Source: Bacteroidia bacterium (GTDB lineage Bacteria; Bacteroidota; Bacteroidia; B-17B0; Aurantibacillaceae). From it: a DNA stretch of 37,792 nucleotides. This document shows, in pieces, positions 1-7,031 of this stretch. The position numbers were made by a program, and so were the translations under genes. Where the stretch lies: positions 1-37,792 of the forward strand of contig JACMNO010000024.1 in the NCBI GenBank assembly GCA_014378485.1. The letters run 5' to 3'. The notes under the pieces are model-generated. The model did not search any database. It saw only the letters and a list, made by a program, of their open reading frames with translations, and was not told the DNA's origin. Positions within the stretch are counted from its first letter, which is position 1; the number at the start of each line of letters is the position of its first letter.

Positions 1-1286
1 AGGTTAAGGAAGGTGACATCTTAATTGGAAAAATTACTCCAAAAGGCGAAACTGATCCATCTCCGGAAGAAAAATTATTACGCGCTATCTTTGGTGACAA
101 AGCAGGTGATGTGAAAGATGCGTCTTTACGTGTTTCTCCTTCATTGAAAGGTGTTATCGTTGATAAAAAATTATTCTCTCGTGCTATTAAAGATAAAAAG
201 CAAAAAGCGGATGAAAAGCCGATGGTTGAAAAACTGGATGCAGATCATCAAAAGGCAGTTGCGAATATCAAATATCAATTAATCGAGAAATTATTTGAAT
301 TGGTTAATGGCCGTACATCTCAAGGTGTTCATAATATCTTAGGTCAAGAAGTTATTACCAAAGGAACTAAGTTTACTCAGAAATTATTAGAAAAAGTTGA
401 TTTCTCTGAAGTTAATCCGGGCAACTGGACAACGGATAAAGATAAGAATGAGCAAATTGAGCGTTTGTTACACAACTTCATGATCAAGTTTAACGACTTC
501 TTAGGTCAGTTCAAACGTGAGAAATTCCAGATTACAGTTGGTGATGAATTACCAAACGGAATTGTTCAGTTAGCTAAAGTTTACATTGCTCAAAAACGTA
601 AGTTAAGAGTAGGTGATAAGATGGCTGGTCGTCATGGTAACAAGGGTATTGTAGCTCGTATTGTAAAAGACGAAGACATGCCTTTCTTAGAAGACGGAAC
701 TCCGGTTGATATCGTTTTAAATCCGTTAGGTGTACCATCCCGTATGAACATCGGACAGATCTATGAAACAGTATTAGCATGGGCAGGACAAAAATTAGGT
801 TTAAAATTCTCAACTCCTATTTTCGATGGAGCAACTATGGATCAAATTGATGAATACACTACGAAAGCTGGTGTACCTCAGTATGGCCGTACTTACTTAA
901 TTGATGGTGGAACAGGTGAGCGTTTTGATCAGCCGGCAACTGTTGGTATTATCTATATGTTGAAATTAGGTCACATGGTGGATGATAAGATGCATGCACG
1001 TTCAATCGGGCCATATTCATTAATTACGCAACAACCTTTAGGTGGTAAAGCACAGTTTGGTGGTCAGCGTTTTGGTGAGATGGAGGTTTGGGCATTAGAA
1101 GCATACGGTGCTGCAAACGTGTTACAGGAATTATTGACTATCAAATCAGATGACGTAATGGGTCGTGCAAAAGCTTATGAAGCGATTGTAAAAGGCGAAA
1201 ACATTCCGGCACCTGGTATACCAGAATCGTTTAATGTATTAATGCACGAATTACGTGGATTAGCATTAGATGTAACACTTGACTAA
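1..1286 (+). CDS. rpoB: DNA-directed RNA polymerase subunit beta, 3' part (5' end outside window)
   Basis: This is the last 427 codons of the RNA polymerase beta subunit, which together with beta' forms the catalytic core for transcription. The reading frame is open from base 3 at the window edge, so the gene starts upstream. Visible family landmarks are the LLRAIFG segment near the start, [12 protein letters not shown] (about 618-653), a loop that contributes basic residues near the active site, and the C-terminal [18 protein letters not shown] clamp-anchoring segment. The C-terminus ends in a normal TAA. It is followed after 96 bases by rpoC on the same strand, the usual bacterial operon order. 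There is no sign of damage. Identification is secure. Confidence 0.98.
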   Translation, partial: VKEGDILIGKITPKGETDPSPEEKLLRAIFGDKAGDVKDASLRVSPSLKGVIVDKKLFSRAIKDKKQKADEKPMVEKLDADHQKAVANIKYQLIEKLFELVNGRTSQGVHNILGQEVITKGTKFTQKLLEKVDFSEVNPGNWTTDKDKNEQIERLLHNFMIKFNDFLGQFKREKFQITVGDELPNGIVQLAKVYIAQKRKLRVGDKMAGRHGNKGIVARIVKDEDMPFLEDGTPVDIVLNPLGVPSRMNIGQIYETVLAWAGQKLGLKFSTPIFDGATMDQIDEYTTKAGVPQYGRTYLIDGGTGERFDQPATVGIIYMLKLGHMVDDKMHARSIGPYSLITQQPLGGKAQFGGQRFGEMEVWALEAYGAANVLQELLTIKSDDVMGRAKAYEAIVKGENIPAPGIPESFNVLMHELRGLALDVTLD

Positions 1287-1293
1287 AATACAT

Positions 1294-1340
1294 TCTTAAT
1301 CTTTGGTGACTGAGGATCTCGAAGTCACCAAAGAATAAGA
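1294..1340. repeat. Long hairpin in the rpoB-rpoC spacer, member of a dispersed palindromic repeat
   Basis: CTTTGGTGACT (1301-1311) pairs perfectly with AGTCACCAAAG (1323-1333). The stem continues past one A/A mismatch with TCTTA (1294-1298) against TAAGA (1336-1340), giving about 17 pairs. No T-run follows and rpoC lies just downstream, so a full terminator is unlikely. Its inner sequence, read on the minus strand as GACTTCGAGATCCTCAGT, resembles the CACTTCGACTCCGCTCAG repeat at 17025. It is probably one copy of a genome-wide intergenic repeat; a role in RNA processing or partial attenuation is only a guess. Confidence 0.75.
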
Positions 1341-1382
1341 GTAAATGAATTTTTATTATCACTAAAACCAAAAAGCAAAAAA

Positions 1383-4300
1383 ATGGCTTTAAGAAAAGAT
1401 AACAAAGTAAAATCGAACTTCTCCAAGATCACGATCAGTTTAGCTTCTCCGGAAACTATTCTTCAACGTAGTTCAGGTGAAGTTTTGAAACCAGAAACAA
1501 TTAACTATCGTACTTACAAACCAGAAAGAGATGGTTTGTTTTGCGAGCGTATTTTTGGACCGGTTAAAGATTACGAATGTCACTGTGGAAAATACAAGCG
1601 TATCCGTTACAAAGGTATTATCTGCGACCGTTGTGGTGTTGAAGTAACTGAAAAGAAAGTACGTCGTGAGCGTATGGGACATATTAATTTAGTGGTTCCA
1701 GTTGCTCATATCTGGTATTTCCGTTCGTTACCAAACAAAATCGGTTACTTATTAGGATTACCAACAAAAAAATTAGACATGATTATTTACTACGAGCGTT
1801 ATGTAGTAATTAATGCAGGTACTGCTGCTCAAGGCGGAACTCAATATTTGGATTTCTTAACAGAAGAAGAATATTTGAATTTATTGGACACTTTACCAAA
1901 AGATAATCATTTATTAGATGATGCAGATCCTAATAAATTTATCGCTAAAATGGGTGCGGAAGCTCTTCAGGATTTATTGGCACGTTTACAATTAGATGAA
2001 TTATCTTATGAGTTACGTCACAAAGCAAATACTGAAACTTCTCAGCAACGTAAAAACGAAGCATTAAAACGTTTACAGGTTATTGAAGCTTTCCGTTCAG
2101 CACAAACACATATTGAAAATCGTCCGGAGTGGATGATCATCAAAACTGTTCCGGTTATTCCACCAGAATTGCGTCCTTTGGTTCCATTGGATGGTGGTCG
2201 TTTCGCAACTTCCGATTTAAATGATTTATACCGTCGTGTAATTATCCGTAACAACCGTTTAAAGCGTTTGATCGAGATCAAAGCACCGGATGTAATTTTA
2301 CGTAACGAAAAACGTATGTTACAGGAGTCAGTTGATTCATTATTTGACAACTCCCGTAAATCTAACGCCGTTAAAACTGAATCTAACCGTGCATTAAAAT
2401 CATTATCTGATTCATTAAAGGGTAAGCAAGGGCGATTCCGTCAGAACTTATTAGGTAAACGTGTGGATTACTCGGCTCGTTCGGTAATTGTTGTAGGACC
2501 TGAATTGAAACTACACGAATGTGGTTTACCAAAAGAAATGGCAGCTGAGTTATTCAAGCCATTTATTATCCGTAAAATGATTGAGCGAGGTATCGTGAAA
2601 ACGGTTAAGTCTGCTAAGAAAATTGTAGATAAAAAAGAGCCAATCGTTTGGGATATTTTGGAGAACGTATTAAGAGGACATCCTGTGATGTTAAACCGTG
2701 CACCAACATTGCACAGGCTAGGTATCCAGGCTTTCCAGCCAAAATTAATTGAAGGAAAAGCAATTCAGTTACACCCATTAGTGTGTTCTGCATTCAACGC
2801 CGATTTTGATGGTGATCAAATGGCGGTGCACGTTCCTTTGGGACATGCCGCAGTATTGGAAGCGCAAATTTTAATGCTGGCTTCTCATAATATTTTAAAT
2901 CCATCTAACGGTGCGCCGGTTGCGGTTCCATCTCAGGATATGGTTTTAGGTTTATACTATTTAACTAAATCTAAAAAGAATTTACCGAATGATGTTGTAA
3001 GAGGAGAAGGAAAAATATTTTATAGTGCTGAAGAAGTGAACATTGCTTTAAACGAAAAGCAGGTTGACATCCACGCGCAAATTAAAATTCGTGTAACAAA
3101 CGCCTTAGATGAAGATAATAACTTAGTTACCAAATTAATTGAAACAACTGTTGGACGTGTAATGTTTAACTTGGTTGTTCCGCATGAAGTAGGTTTCATC
3201 AACGAATTGTTGACTAAAAAATCTCTTCGTGATATTATTGGAATGGTAGTAAAGAAAACAGGTATGGCAAAAACAGCCAAGTTCCTGGATGATATCAAAG
3301 ATTTAGGATTTAAAACAGCCTTCAAAGGTGGATTATCATTTAACTTAGGTGATATTGAAACTCCTGCTGAAAAATTCAAAATCATTAAAGATGCTCGTGC
3401 ACAGGTTGATGAAGTAATGAGTAATTATTCAATGGGATTCATTACCAATAACGAGCGTTACAATCAGGTAATTGATATTTGGACACATGCTAACTCAAAA
3501 GTTACTAAAAAAGTAATGGATGTATTAAGCTCAGATAAACAAGGCTTCAACTCTGTTTACATGATGCTTGATTCAGGAGCACGTGGATCTAAAGAACAAA
3601 TTAAACAGTTAAGCGGTATGCGTGGTTTGATGGCTAAGCCACAGAAAGCAGGTGATACAACGGCTTCCATTATTGAGAATCCGGTATTATCTAACTTCCG
3701 TGAAGGTTTATCGATCTTAGAATATTTTATTTCTACTCACGGTGCGCGTAAAGGTTTAGCGGATACGGCTTTGAAAACTGCCGATGCAGGTTACTTAACA
3801 CGTCGTTTGGTTGATGTGGCACAAGATGTTATTATTAACGAAGAAGACTGTGGTACTTTACGTGGTTTAACTGCACTGGCATTGAAAAACAATGACGATG
3901 TTGTTGAATCATTATCTGACAGAATTTTAGGACGTATTTCTTTAAATGATTTATATCATCCAACAACTGGCGACTTAATTGTTACCGGTGGAGAAATGAT
4001 TAATGAAGAAGTATCTGCGGTGATTGAAAAATCTCCAATTGAATCCGTTGAAATTCGTTCGGTATTAACTTGCGAATCTAAATTAGGTGTGTGTGCAAAA
4101 TGTTACGGACGTAACTTATCTAATGGCCGTCAGGTTCAGTTAGGCGAGGCAGTTGGTGTAATTGCAGCACAATCTATTGGTGAGCCGGGTACGCAGTTAA
4201 CATTACGTACATTCCACGTTGGAGGTACTGCATCAAATACAGCAGCATCATCTAGCTACATTGCTAAATACGATGGTATTGCTGAAATTGACGAGTTACG

Positions 4301-5681
4301 TACTGTTGAGCGTATCAATGCTGACGGAACTAAAGCGAATGTAGTTATTGGTCGTTCTACTGAGGTTCGTATCGTTGATGCAAATACAGGAATTACTTTA
4401 ACAACAGGAAATATTCCTTACGGTTCTCAATTATATATCAAGCCTAGTTCAAAAGTGAAAAAAGGTGAGGTGATTTGTGACTGGGATCCGTATAACGCGG
4501 TTATCGTTTCTGAATTTGCAGGTTCTGTAGAATATGAAGGCATTAAAGAAAACGTAACATTCCGTGAAGAATCTGATGAACAAACAGGTTTCCGTGAAAA
4601 AGTAATTATTGAAAGCAGAGATAAAACATTAAGTCCGTTATTAAGAATTGCTGATAAAAAAGGCGAGCCTTTAAAAACGTATAACTTACCTATCAGCGCG
4701 CATATCGTTGTAAACGAAGGTGTGAAAGTTGAGTTAGGTCAGATCTTAGTGAAGATTCCTCGTGTGACTGGTAAAACAGGAGATATTACAGGTGGTTTAC
4801 CTCGTGTAACTGAATTATTTGAAGCACGTAATCCAAGTAATCCTGCAGTGGTTTCTGAAATTGACGGTATCGTTACTTTCGGTAAAATCAAACGTGGTAA
4901 CCGTGAAGTAGTTGTTGAAGCTAAAACAGGTGAACAACACCGTTACTTAGTTTCTTTATCAAAACATATCTTAGTACAGGAAAATGATTTCGTGAAAGCA
5001 GGTGAGCAATTATCTGATGGCGCAACATCTCCTGGTGATATTTTAGCTATTAAAGGGCCGACAGCAGTTCAGGAATATTTAGTGAATGAGATTCAGGAAG
5101 TTTACCGTTTACAGGGTCAGAAATTGAATGATAAGCATTTCGAAACGATTGTTCGTCAGATGATGCGTAAAGTTCAGATTGAAGATCCGGGTGATACATC
5201 TTTCTTAGAATTACAGTTAATTAATAAAATTAACTTCATGACTGAGAATGATGAATTGTATGGTAAGAAAGTAGTAGTTGAGCCGGGTGATTCAGAAAAT
5301 CTGAAACGCGGACAAATATTATCTACCCGTAAATTACGTGATGAGAACTCAGTATTACGTCGTAAAGATTTAAAACTGGTTGAAGCACGTGATGCAGTTC
5401 CTGCAACGGCAACTCCAATCTTACAAGGTATCACAAGAGCATCGTTACAAACTAACAGTTGGATCTCTGCGGCATCGTTCCAGGAAACAACCAAAGTATT
5501 GAACGAAGCAGCAGTACACGGAAAAGTAGATACATTACAAGGATTAAAAGAAAACGTTATTGTTGGACATTTAATTCCGGCTGGTACAGGTTTACGTCAT
5601 TACGAGAAAATCGTTGTTGGAAGTAAAGAAGAGTACGAGCGTTTAATGGCATCTAAAGAAGAGATCGAAGAAGAAGCTTAA
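1383..5681 (+). CDS. rpoC: DNA-directed RNA polymerase subunit beta'
   Basis: This is the catalytic beta' subunit of RNA polymerase, 1432 residues, a normal length for Bacteroidota. The N-terminal zinc site is visible as C66, C68, C81 and C84 (ECHCGK then CDRCG). The absolutely conserved catalytic loop NADFDGD, which holds the active-site Mg ion, is at residues 472-478. The second zinc cluster lies around residues 897-907 ([13 protein letters not shown]). The trigger-loop and bridge region follows with [16 protein letters not shown]. The ATG at 1383 is the first in-frame start and gives the family N-terminus. It is the second gene of the rpoBC unit and ends about 80 bases before a strong terminator. 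No anomalies were seen. Confidence 0.99.
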   Translation: MALRKDNKVKSNFSKITISLASPETILQRSSGEVLKPETINYRTYKPERDGLFCERIFGPVKDYECHCGKYKRIRYKGIICDRCGVEVTEKKVRRERMGHINLVVPVAHIWYFRSLPNKIGYLLGLPTKKLDMIIYYERYVVINAGTAAQGGTQYLDFLTEEEYLNLLDTLPKDNHLLDDADPNKFIAKMGAEALQDLLARLQLDELSYELRHKANTETSQQRKNEALKRLQVIEAFRSAQTHIENRPEWMIIKTVPVIPPELRPLVPLDGGRFATSDLNDLYRRVIIRNNRLKRLIEIKAPDVILRNEKRMLQESVDSLFDNSRKSNAVKTESNRALKSLSDSLKGKQGRFRQNLLGKRVDYSARSVIVVGPELKLHECGLPKEMAAELFKPFIIRKMIERGIVKTVKSAKKIVDKKEPIVWDILENVLRGHPVMLNRAPTLHRLGIQAFQPKLIEGKAIQLHPLVCSAFNADFDGDQMAVHVPLGHAAVLEAQILMLASHNILNPSNGAPVAVPSQDMVLGLYYLTKSKKNLPNDVVRGEGKIFYSAEEVNIALNEKQVDIHAQIKIRVTNALDEDNNLVTKLIETTVGRVMFNLVVPHEVGFINELLTKKSLRDIIGMVVKKTGMAKTAKFLDDIKDLGFKTAFKGGLSFNLGDIETPAEKFKIIKDARAQVDEVMSNYSMGFITNNERYNQVIDIWTHANSKVTKKVMDVLSSDKQGFNSVYMMLDSGARGSKEQIKQLSGMRGLMAKPQKAGDTTASIIENPVLSNFREGLSILEYFISTHGARKGLADTALKTADAGYLTRRLVDVAQDVIINEEDCGTLRGLTALALKNNDDVVESLSDRILGRISLNDLYHPTTGDLIVTGGEMINEEVSAVIEKSPIESVEIRSVLTCESKLGVCAKCYGRNLSNGRQVQLGEAVGVIAAQSIGEPGTQLTLRTFHVGGTASNTAASSSYIAKYDGIAEIDELRTVERINADGTKANVVIGRSTEVRIVDANTGITLTTGNIPYGSQLYIKPSSKVKKGEVICDWDPYNAVIVSEFAGSVEYEGIKENVTFREESDEQTGFREKVIIESRDKTLSPLLRIADKKGEPLKTYNLPISAHIVVNEGVKVELGQILVKIPRVTGKTGDITGGLPRVTELFEARNPSNPAVVSEIDGIVTFGKIKRGNREVVVEAKTGEQHRYLVSLSKHILVQENDFVKAGEQLSDGATSPGDILAIKGPTAVQEYLVNEIQEVYRLQGQKLNDKHFETIVRQMMRKVQIEDPGDTSFLELQLINKINFMTENDELYGKKVVVEPGDSENLKRGQILSTRKLRDENSVLRRKDLKLVEARDAVPATATPILQGITRASLQTNSWISAASFQETTKVLNEAAVHGKVDTLQGLKENVIVGHLIPAGTGLRHYEKIVVGSKEEYERLMASKEEIEEEA

Positions 5682-5702
5682 TAGTTTCGTCAACTGAGTT
5701 GT

Positions 5703-5731
5703 CACTTCGAGCGGAGTCGAGAAACGAAGTG
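5703..5731. repeat. CACTTCG-type palindromic intergenic repeat downstream of rpoC
   Basis: CACTTCG (5703-5709) and CGAAGTG (5725-5731) are inverted copies enclosing GCGGAGTCGAG. The same outer arms and a similar inner element occur at 17025-17059. It sits between the rpoC stop and the terminator. It looks like a dispersed intergenic repeat; no function can be read from it. Confidence 0.7.
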
Positions 5732-5764
5732 TAGATAATAATCTCTTAAAATATAAATTAAAAA

Positions 5765-5797
5765 CCCCGTCCGCTAGCTAGCGGACGGGGTTTTTTT
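5765..5797 (+). terminator. Intrinsic terminator of the rpoBC operon
   Basis: CCCCGTCCGCTAG (5765-5777) is followed immediately by its exact reverse complement (5778-5790) and then seven T residues (5791-5797). A run of A precedes the left arm, so the structure could also work from the other strand. The GC-rich 13-bp stem plus T-tract is a textbook rho-independent terminator. It lies 84 bases after the rpoC stop. Confidence 0.93.
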
Positions 5798-5822
5798 GTT
5801 TTCGAAAAAATAGAATGATGCG

Positions 5823-5837
5823 GTCGCAATTTGCGAC
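5823..5837. repeat. GTCGCAA-T-TTGCGAC palindrome, copy 1 (intergenic)
   Basis: This is a perfect 7-bp inverted repeat around a single T. It shares the core CGCAATTTGCG with the copies at 6586-6604 (imperfect) and 6621-6647, and its GTCGCA/TGCGAC arms with the hairpin inside the ORF6N gene at 6239-6265. It lies in the 348-base gene-free stretch between rpoC and the ORF6N gene, which also holds the rpoBC terminator, two other repeats and a promoter. Confidence 0.75.
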
Positions 5838-5865
5838 TGCACAAGTGTTATAGTAATAAGAAAAA

Positions 5866-5952
5866 AATAGAACGCAGATAACACAGATTAATAGGATAAA
5901 AAATGATTTTATCTGTGATAATCTTAACCATCAGCGTCATCAGCGTTCTATT
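5866..5952. repeat. MITE-like element with 10-bp terminal inverted repeats
   Basis: AATAGAACGC (5866-5875) and GCGTTCTATT (5943-5952) are perfect terminal inverted repeats of an 87-base stretch that has no coding potential. The interior contains alternating CAGAT/ATCTGTG and ATCAGCGTCATCAGCG segments that pair imperfectly. The layout suggests a small dispersed or miniature inverted-repeat element. I saw no clear target-site duplication and no other full copy in the window, so the class is uncertain. Confidence 0.5.
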
Positions 5953-5976
5953 AAAACAATTGCACATTATTTAAAA

Positions 5977-5993
5977 TGCTACAATCTGTAGCA
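5977..5993. promoter_or_regulatory. Operator-like palindrome upstream of the ORF6N gene
   Basis: TGCTACA (5977-5983), a three-base spacer and TGTAGCA (5987-5993) form a perfect 7-bp inverted repeat about 22 bases upstream of the TACTTTTG promoter box. Its position across the -33 region fits a binding site for a dimeric repressor. The regulator is unknown; the neighbouring XRE protein or the ORF6N protein itself are candidates by proximity only. Confidence 0.45.
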
Positions 5994-6014
5994 AAACCCA
6001 ACTATAAAATAATT

Positions 6015-6022
6015 TACTTTTG
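6015..6022 (+). promoter_or_regulatory. Bacteroidota -7 promoter box for the ORF6N gene
   Basis: TACTTTTG matches the Bacteroidota consensus TAnnTTTG exactly. The ATG at 6030 begins seven bases after its end, so the transcript would start at or just before the start codon and be leaderless or nearly so. No clear -33 TTTG is seen at the usual distance. Confidence 0.6.
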
Positions 6023-6029
6023 TTTTATT

Positions 6030-6578
6030 ATGGGAAAGAAAACAGTTGAATTATTGATTCCAGATGGAGTAATCATAAAAAAAATTTACTACATCAGAAA
6101 TCAAAAGGTAATGTTAGACGCTGATTTAGCAGAGCTTTACGGAGTGGAAACAAAACGACTAAAGGAACAAGTGAAGCGAAATATGGAACGGTTTCCTGAA
6201 CGTTATATGTTTGAATTAACTATTGAGGAAGCTGAAGCTTCAAGGTCGCATTTTGCGACCTTGAAAAGAGGAGAAAACATTAAGTATCTCCCATTGGCAT
6301 TCACAGAACAGGGAGTTATGATGTTGTCGAATGTTTTAAAAAGCAAAAGAGCTATAGAAGTCAGCATTAGAATTATAGATGTTTTTATTTTATTAAGAGA
6401 GACTCTAACCAATCACACAGAACTGCGATTAGAAATAGAACATATTAAAAAGAAAGTAATCAATCACGATAAAAACATTGAACTTGTTTTTCAATATTTA
6501 GATGAGTTATTGGAGAAGAAAGAGGTTAAAAAACCTAGGGTTCAAATAGGATATAAAATACCACAGAAAACAAAATAG
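6030..6578 (+). CDS. ORF6N-domain (KilA-N-like) DNA-binding protein
   Basis: The protein has 182 residues. Residues about 15-100 match the ORF6N domain common in Bacteroidota accessory regions and phages: IRNQKVMLDADLAELYGV, then KRNMERFPERYMFEL, then LPLAFTEQGVMMLSNVLKS. The rest is a charged helical, probably coiled-coil, segment ending in PRVQIGYKIPQ. Family members are thought to bind DNA; their biological role is poorly known. An upstream ATG at 5976 is in frame, but 6030 is preferred because the promoter box at 6015-6022 lies between them and residue 1 then starts the conserved part. A perfect 12-bp inverted repeat (6239-6265) lies inside the gene, encoding the SRSHFATLK segment. The gene is monocistronic and convergent with the XRE gene. 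Likely accessory and horizontally mobile. Confidence 0.85.
   Translation: MGKKTVELLIPDGVIIKKIYYIRNQKVMLDADLAELYGVETKRLKEQVKRNMERFPERYMFELTIEEAEASRSHFATLKRGENIKYLPLAFTEQGVMMLSNVLKSKRAIEVSIRIIDVFILLRETLTNHTELRLEIEHIKKKVINHDKNIELVFQYLDELLEKKEVKKPRVQIGYKIPQKTK
6239..6265. repeat. Perfect 12-bp inverted repeat inside the ORF6N coding sequence
   Basis: TTCAAGGTCGCA (6239-6250), the loop TTT and TGCGACCTTGAA (6254-6265) pair without a mismatch. The GGTCGCA/TGCGACC arms resemble the intergenic palindromes at 5823, 6586 and 6621. Such a long exact hairpin is unusual within a gene and forms the least conserved-looking loop of the ORF6N domain. Confidence 0.85.
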
Positions 6579-6585
6579 AATCAGC

Positions 6586-6604
6586 TCATCACAATTTGCG
6601 ATGA
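6586..6604. repeat. CAATTTGCG-core palindrome, copy 2 (intergenic)
   Basis: TCATCACAA (6586-6594), one T and TTGCGATGA (6596-6604) form a 9-bp inverted repeat with a single A/C mismatch. It begins eight bases after the ORF6N stop codon. No T-tract follows. It shares its core with copies 1 and 3. Confidence 0.7.
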
Positions 6605-6620
6605 CATAAAAATTAATTTC

Positions 6621-6647
6621 TCTAAGGACGCAATTTGCGTTCTTAGA
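6621..6647. repeat. CAATTTGCG-core palindrome, copy 3 (intergenic)
   Basis: TCTAAGGACGCAA (6621-6633), one T and TTGCGTTCTTAGA (6635-6647) form a 13-bp inverted repeat with one G/T pair. It lies between the convergent ORF6N and XRE genes, so it might also serve as a transcription barrier, but no T-run follows. The core is the same as in copies 1 and 2 while the outer arms differ, as in REP-type elements. Confidence 0.75.
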
Positions 6648-6671
6648 CCTAAGGGTTTAATTGCAATTTTA

Positions 6672-6923
6672 TTATGTTTTTTTTGACTTTTTTTCAATTA
6701 TTTCAAAATCCATTAACTCAGTTATTGTTACATCTAAACTGTAAGCAAGTTGAAATAAATAATAAAGAGAGGGACTAACATTTCCGCTTTCAATTCTTTG
6801 CAAGCTTTGTTGGTCTTTATTCATGCTACTGCTTACTTCAACTTGAGTAAAGCCCTTTTTTAACCTTAATTTTTTCACATGAAGGCCAAAATTTCTTTGA
6901 AGTATGTCTTTTTTAAGATTCAA
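6672..6923 (-). CDS. XRE-family helix-turn-helix transcriptional regulator
   Basis: This 83-residue protein is a lone Cro/C1-type helix-turn-helix domain. Residues about 11-68 carry the family pattern: VKKLRLKKGFTQVEVSSSM, then QSLQRIESGNVSPSLYYLFQLAYSLDV, ending with ITELMDF. It should bind DNA as a dimer and act as a repressor or activator. The start is TTG at 6923-6921: a TAG stop lies two codons upstream and no ATG exists before the conserved region. It is divergent from the large surface-protein gene at 7032, and the 108-base gap holds a 14-bp and a 32-bp perfect palindrome, strong hints of an autoregulated operator. It ends convergently with the ORF6N gene. Confidence 0.85.
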   Translation of the reverse strand: MNLKKDILQRNFGLHVKKLRLKKGFTQVEVSSSMNKDQQSLQRIESGNVSPSLYYLFQLAYSLDVTITELMDFEIIEKKSKKT

Positions 6924-6931
6924 TAGCTATA

Positions 6932-6945
6932 TTAGTAGCTACTAA
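6932..6945. promoter_or_regulatory. 14-bp perfect palindrome just upstream of the XRE gene
   Basis: TTAGTAG is followed directly by CTACTAA. The palindrome lies 9-22 bases upstream of the XRE start codon, where a bound repressor would block transcription or initiation. It is a candidate operator; no independent support. Confidence 0.4.
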
Positions 6946-6955
6946 GGTTGAAATA

Positions 6956-6987
6956 ACAACAAATATGCTTTAAAGCATATTTGTTGT
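6956..6987. promoter_or_regulatory. 32-bp perfect palindrome between divergent XRE and surface-protein genes
   Basis: The half-site ACAACAAATATGCTTT (6956-6971) is followed with no spacer by its exact reverse complement (6972-6987). Its right arm contains TTTG (6980-6983), 20 bases before the possible -7 box at 7004-7011, so it overlaps the putative -33 element of the plus-strand gene. Position between divergent genes, one of them an XRE regulator, supports an operator role. As RNA it would also form a strong hairpin, but it precedes both genes, so a terminator is less likely. Confidence 0.6.
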
Positions 6988-7003
6988 ATTTTAATTTATT
7001 TAC

Positions 7004-7011
7004 TACTTTAG
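7004..7011 (+). promoter_or_regulatory. Possible -7 box for the 7032 gene
   Basis: TACTTTAG differs from TAnnTTTG at one position. A TTTG at 6980-6983 lies 20 bases upstream, within the range seen for Bacteroidota -33 elements. The start codon is 20 bases downstream. Tentative. Confidence 0.4.
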
Positions 7012-7031
7012 ATTAAATTAAAATTAGAAAC

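Noticed and set aside
5976..6029. Longer start for the ORF6N gene at 5976
   Set aside because: The extra 18 codons run through a palindrome and an exact promoter box, and do not resemble the family; 6030 is the better start.
6203..6412. Reverse-strand open frame inside the ORF6N gene
   Set aside because: It is the antisense shadow of a well-supported gene, with no family features.
6961..6990. Palindrome at 6956-6987 as a bidirectional terminator
   Set aside because: Both neighbouring genes start, rather than end, on either side of it, so an operator fits better.
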